Origin: Nitrospiraceae bacterium
Lineage (GTDB): Bacteria; Nitrospirota; Nitrospiria; Nitrospirales; UBA8639
Assembly: GCA_020632595.1 (NCBI GenBank)
Contig: JACKFF010000007.1
Span: 124,001-188,000 of the forward strand
DNA length: 64,000 nucleotides
Direction: 5' to 3'
How positions within the stretch are numbered: the stretch's first letter is position 1; each line of letters begins with the position of its first letter. Shown one piece after another: positions 60,880 through 64,000 of the stretch. Both the position numbers and the translations under genes were made by a program. A model generated the notes under the pieces. That model saw only the letters and a list, made by a program, of their open reading frames with translations, did not search any database and had not been told where the DNA came from.

Positions 60880-61836
60880 ATGGCTTTTCAATTTGCCCGC
60901 TCGGAATCGTTCATTCAAGGCATTACGCGAATTGTGAATGAACAAATTGACCTGGCGTCGGAGGAACTGGATCGGCGTCCTATCGATCCGATCACTGTGC
61001 CACATCAGGTGCGAAAGCAATGTGAAAAAATCAGAGCACTTATTCGTTTAGCGAAGGCCGGGATGAAAAATGGAAAAACGTATCAACAGGAAAATACACG
61101 TTTAAGAGATGCGGCCCGCATGATATCCGACATCCGCGACGCTCAGGTTATGATCAATACCTATGATCATTTGATGGCACTTCAAAGTCCGGAGATGGAC
61201 CGGCGGGAATTCGGTCCAATCCGTCGACGGTTTTCCTCCCGTTTTGAAAGTTTATTACACGAGAGGGCTTCCCTCGAGCAGTCGTTTCAAGACATTCAAG
61301 CCAGTTTGCTAAAAAGTCAACAACATATTTCTGATGCCCTGCTCAATAACTGCCGTAAATCCGCCATGTATGAAGGATTGAAAACAACGTATGCTAAAGC
61401 TTCACGGGCGAAGACAGAGGTATTCACTCAGCCGACCGATGAGGGGTTTCATGATTGGCGGAAGCATGTCAAGTATCACTGGTATCATTGCCGTTTGGTA
61501 AGGGACGTCTGGGATCCTGTCTTCTCGGGACGATCCTCTGAACTCCATCGTTTGGAGGAGTATCTCGGAGAAGATCATGATTTAAGCGTCTTCGAAAGAT
61601 GGTTCACGGAATCACGTGAAACCTCCCGTTCTTCAGACTGGTCGTATGCCAACCTCATAGGAGTGATTCATCAACGAAAGCAGATGTTGCGAACGGCTGT
61701 CCGCCCATTAGGATGCCGTCTCTTTGTCGAATCCCCGAAGGACTTCAGCAAACGAATCTGTGCGTACTGGAAGGTATGGATCCAGGAAACACCAGTGAAT
61801 CTAGGCCGGCCAACGTGTTACCTGGGAAGGTCATGA
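60880..61836 (+). CDS. CHAD-domain protein (318 aa)
   Basis: The helical CHAD fold fills the protein as two repeats. The first has PHQVRKQCEKIRALIRLAKAG, RLRDAARMISDIRDAQVMINTYD; the second has FHDWRKHVKYHWYHCRLVRDVW and LEEYLGEDHDLSVFERWF. The conserved histidines and basic residues (H-x-x-RK, RK-x-KY) form the polyphosphate-binding surface. CHAD proteins bind polyphosphate granules or occur next to CYTH triphosphatases. No CYTH gene is in view. The C-terminus is shorter than typical and ends in a basic stretch. The ribosome site is GAGGTGG, somewhat far from the ATG. Confidence 0.92.
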   Translation: MAFQFARSESFIQGITRIVNEQIDLASEELDRRPIDPITVPHQVRKQCEKIRALIRLAKAGMKNGKTYQQENTRLRDAARMISDIRDAQVMINTYDHLMALQSPEMDRREFGPIRRRFSSRFESLLHERASLEQSFQDIQASLLKSQQHISDALLNNCRKSAMYEGLKTTYAKASRAKTEVFTQPTDEGFHDWRKHVKYHWYHCRLVRDVWDPVFSGRSSELHRLEEYLGEDHDLSVFERWFTESRETSRSSDWSYANLIGVIHQRKQMLRTAVRPLGCRLFVESPKDFSKRICAYWKVWIQETPVNLGRPTCYLGRS

Positions 61837-62050
61837 CATGTCTTCGGGGCTCTGTGACCAATATTTTGGCGGAGAAAACTTCTCTAGACTTCTTCCTGAA
61901 GATCCAACTGGATTTGTCCGTTCACAGAAAAGTTTCCTCATGATAGTTAATACGTAGAGCATATGGTTCCAATACAAACCGTTCGGAGATTTTGGTATCA
62001 CGATCTTTTTTTATCCACAAAAAATTTCTTTATTTAACCAAGGAGACTCC

Positions 62051-62368
62051 ATGAAACAGTACGACAGAGATGCCACTCCAGGAAAAATGGTCGGCGTGTT
62101 CATCACGGGGATAGTCATTGGAACTGTGGCAACGTTTTTGCTTTGCCCGCAATCCGGGCGGGAATCACGTGGTCAAATTCGTGATTATGTCCGCCGAAAA
62201 GGGGAAGATTTGAGCGATTTCCAGGATAGAACCGTTGAGACGTACCAGGACATAGTATCCGGGACTCGAAGGGAGTTGAAAGATATTCAAGAGGGGATTA
62301 AAGAAGCAGTACATGCTGGAATGGAAGAATTTCGTAAGGAGTTGAACGACATCAGAAGCAAGGTATAG
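62051..62368 (+). CDS. YtxH-domain membrane protein (105 aa)
   Basis: CCAAGGAGACTCC precedes the ATG. One membrane helix (VGVFITGIVIGTVATFLLCP) is followed by the QSGRESRGQIRDYVRRKGED motif, which is the YtxH signature (GKE-R--I), and a long amphipathic helix with charged residues. Such proteins are general-stress proteins in Bacillus and relatives, with an unknown mechanism. There is no motif copy upstream. A leftward terminator lies 78 bases behind its stop. Confidence 0.85.
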   Translation: MKQYDRDATPGKMVGVFITGIVIGTVATFLLCPQSGRESRGQIRDYVRRKGEDLSDFQDRTVETYQDIVSGTRRELKDIQEGIKEAVHAGMEEFRKELNDIRSKV

Positions 62369-62950
62369 CGCAGGCGTAAGAGAGTTGTGTGCATGCAAAT
62401 TTTCTGAGATGGCCCATTGTGATAAGGGGTGTATTCGATAAAAAAAACGGGGTTGCCTTGCGTGTGGGGTTTCCCCACCCATGTAAATCCGTCAAACCGG
62501 AAGGCAATCCCGTTGGATTGTTGAAAGCCTGCACGACCCGGAATATTGGTTCGGTCCGCTGCAGGTCGTCTCGGCCCAGGTCGGAAACCCACCAGTCCCC
62601 CATGAAGTCCCGTTGTCCTCCAATATGCCGAAAAACATGACTCGGTTTATCCCACTCGTTCAATGAAACACCCTGTCAGCGCGACGTAGGGAGTCCCAAG
62701 GCAGGTGTTGCGATCAGAAATAGCGCATTTGTCGATATACCCACTTGAGGGCTGCCGGTCCTGATCATCTCCAGTTCTCCTGACCTTCAGGAACATTCAC
62801 CTCAAATTGGGCATGATTGTGTCGCCCTTTCTCCTGTACTCGAAGGCTGTGTCCGTGAGGGGCTGTTTGACACTCTTGCACATTCCTGTTGGATCTGGTT
62901 CCAGTGTGTGATTCCTGAAGGTGTGGATCCCCAGCGTCGGTAGGGGAATT
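62369..62950. other. Intergenic region with a strong leftward terminator
   Basis: It lies between convergent genes. A leftward frame at 62352-62663 (TTG start) has no recognised domain and runs through the terminator, so I do not accept it. The terminator at 62438-62514 is listed separately. The remaining 430 bases hold no supported feature and may be transcribed behind the CBS gene. Confidence 0.4.
62438..62514 (-). terminator. Intrinsic terminator for leftward transcription
   Basis: A 14-bp outer stem (62446-62459 with 62501-62514, one G-U) encloses a smaller hairpin (62464-62469 with 62473-62478). On the minus strand the stem is followed by a run of eight T. The stop of the CBS gene is 437 bases away, so its transcript would have a long 3' region. 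Confidence 0.7.
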
Positions 62951-63334
62951 TTAGAATTCATCGATGGCCACTGGGTGTAGGAGGTCGCGTACCGACACGA
63001 TCCCGACAATGTCAAGTTGGTTGGTGACGGCCAGATGGCGGATGCCGGAACGATCCATCACATCCGCCGCTTCAAATATCGGCGCGTCTTGGTCAATGCT
63101 GATGACGGGAGCCGTCATAATGGTTTCAACCGTGGTCCGGTCAGGCGACCGGTGGGTCGAGACCACTTTTCGAACAATGTCGGATTCGGTAACGATGCCC
63201 ACAATATGTCCGTCTTGTTTAACGAACACACTACCGATGCCGCGAATCCGCATTAAGGTCGCTGCAAGAGACACGAGGTCTCCGCAATTTACTGATGCGA
63301 GATCCTGTTTCATGAGTTTTCCCACTCGAATCAT
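62951..63334 (-). CDS. Tandem CBS-domain protein (127 aa)
   Basis: AAAGGAG lies 8 bases before the ATG. Two CBS motifs fill the protein: residues 6-62 (LMKQDLASVNCGDLVSLAATLMRIRGIGSVFVKQDGHIVGIVTESDIVRKV) and 70-124 (IMTAPVISIDQDAPIFEAADVMDRSGIRHLAVTNQLDIVGIVSVRDLL). The pair forms one Bateman module that binds adenine nucleotides (AMP, ATP, SAM or NADH), with the D in ESD/SVRD at the ribose contact. It has no effector domain and may regulate another protein in trans. No partner can be identified from the sequence. Confidence 0.93.
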   Translation of the reverse strand: MIRVGKLMKQDLASVNCGDLVSLAATLMRIRGIGSVFVKQDGHIVGIVTESDIVRKVVSTHRSPDRTTVETIMTAPVISIDQDAPIFEAADVMDRSGIRHLAVTNQLDIVGIVSVRDLLHPVAIDEF

Positions 63335-63407
63335 AGGTATGCTCCTTTTGTTATCACATCCATTAATAGGAAGATTTAAATTTCCGCGTCTTACTGAAAA
63401 ACGATGG

Positions 63408-63563
63408 TTAGGCTACCAGGGAGAATTTCCCCTTCGGACCCTTCCCATGCAAAATCGGATAGCAGAGGCGGGGGCTTCTGGGAAGATGGAGCAGGGTGCG
63501 AATGCCGTAAAGGAGCGGCTGAAGGAGGATCAGTATTCCCAGAGTAATGACCATGAGTTTCAT
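63408..63563 (-). CDS. Small single-helix membrane peptide (51 aa)
   Basis: AGGAGA lies 7 bases before the ATG at 63563. The product starts MKLMVITLGILILLQPLLYG, a single membrane helix, followed by a basic tail with IRTLLHLPRSPRLCYPILHGKG and FSLVA. It has no known family. It ends 74 bases before the start of the CBS gene on the same strand, so the two may be co-transcribed. The good ribosome site and helix support it; a chance frame is still possible. Confidence 0.45.
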   Translation of the reverse strand: MKLMVITLGILILLQPLLYGIRTLLHLPRSPRLCYPILHGKGPKGKFSLVA

Positions 63564-64000
63564 GCTGTGTCTCCTGCTGAATGTGGTGTGTCATGGGTGG
63601 TCGCTTCTTCCAATATCATCACAGAGTGCTGTTACCATGGAGTTTCAGAACCGTAAGCAGCGGGTAACATTTCATAATGTCCTGGTAAACCGGTGCTAGC
63701 GGGCGTTATCTCATCAAAGGGAAAAGCAACAACCCTCGGGAAAACGATTTGGAGAAAAGAGTACGACTCTCATTTGTCTCAAGAGGTTGTGAATGCCATG
63801 GACTTGCATGCTCCACGGGTTGGATATCATGAAAATTTGACCTTAAGGGGTTTTGTACTGTTGGATAAGGCGATTCAAAGTCTGGTTTCGTTTTTGCATT
63901 TTTCATTGATTGGCAAAAAAGGGAACCCATGGCATTACTTGAGCAAATGGGTGAAAACCGTATTGGGATAGGACTGGATAGCGATGCATGGTGGACGGTT
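63564..64000. other. Right-edge region without a recognised gene
   Basis: A rightward frame at 63693-63971 (92 codons, MLAGVISSKGKATT...) has no ribosome site or family. Otherwise there is nothing, and the region continues beyond the window. Confidence 0.35.

Noticed and set aside
62352..62663. Leftward 103-codon frame with DFMGDWWVSDLG
   Set aside because: It has a TTG start with a poor ribosome site and runs through a strong intrinsic terminator; no family is recognised.
1..64000. tRNA, rRNA, insertion sequences, phage or integrase genes
   Set aside because: I saw no cloverleaf-like, rRNA-like or transposase/integrase sequence on either strand.

Overview
The window looks like part of a Nitrospira-type genome (phylum Nitrospirota). 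This is an inference from content: a hopanoid C-3 methylase (HpnR-type), many exported PRC-barrel and BON-domain proteins, tiny DUF1328/DUF3309 membrane peptides, large fused NarL-type kinases and a TraR/DksA-type zinc protein. There are no rRNA, tRNA, CRISPR or IS/phage genes that I can support. Most of the window reads as an accessory stress and sensing region with dense small genes, long intergenic stretches and several decayed genes.

Layout. 1-8.5 kb (all minus): a metabolic block with an FAD/Fe-S oxidoreductase (cut by the left edge), an enolase-superfamily enzyme, a PRC-barrel protein, a PoxB-like thiamine-diphosphate enzyme, an ASRT-family protein translationally coupled to a 59-residue peptide, and a Gfo/Idh/MocA oxidoreductase. 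8.7-20 kb: exported or cytoplasmic PRC-barrel proteins, low-complexity secreted proteins, HpnR, a cupin, an M48 lipoprotein protease, and remnants of a PRC paralogue, a PfkB-type sugar kinase and a response regulator. 20-28 kb: a glucose-6-phosphate dehydrogenase homologue with an altered active-site motif, MgtC and AI-2E family membrane proteins, small membrane peptides, a two-BON protein, a lone receiver and an HTH protein. 28.6-46 kb: signal transduction, with a 1393-residue protein holding two complete kinase cores, a six-BON protein, a STAS protein, a 1456-residue CheB-CheR-kinase-receiver fusion, a secreted Lon-type Ser/Lys protease with a partner, and a three-gene kinase/Rcp-type receiver/hybrid-kinase operon. 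46-64 kb: DUF3309, a dihaem peroxidase-like protein, BON, Fe/Mn superoxide dismutase, two NarL regulators, a PepSY protein, a bacterial metallothionein, a frameshifted GH15 enzyme, DksA-like, CHAD, YtxH and CBS proteins.

The most interesting signal is not a gene. An 18-base motif with consensus CCAGGGTTTTTGCCAGTT occurs 18 times in the non-coding parts of this one window, on both strands. It mostly points at a start codon 50-120 bases downstream and is often followed about 20 bases later by a TA-rich box. The genes behind it include PRC-barrel proteins, superoxide dismutase, two paralogous zinc-ribbon proteins, a cupin, a NarL regulator and a DksA-like protein. I interpret this as the operator/promoter element of a so far undescribed stress regulon, possibly read by one of the NarL-type regulators or an alternative sigma factor encoded here.
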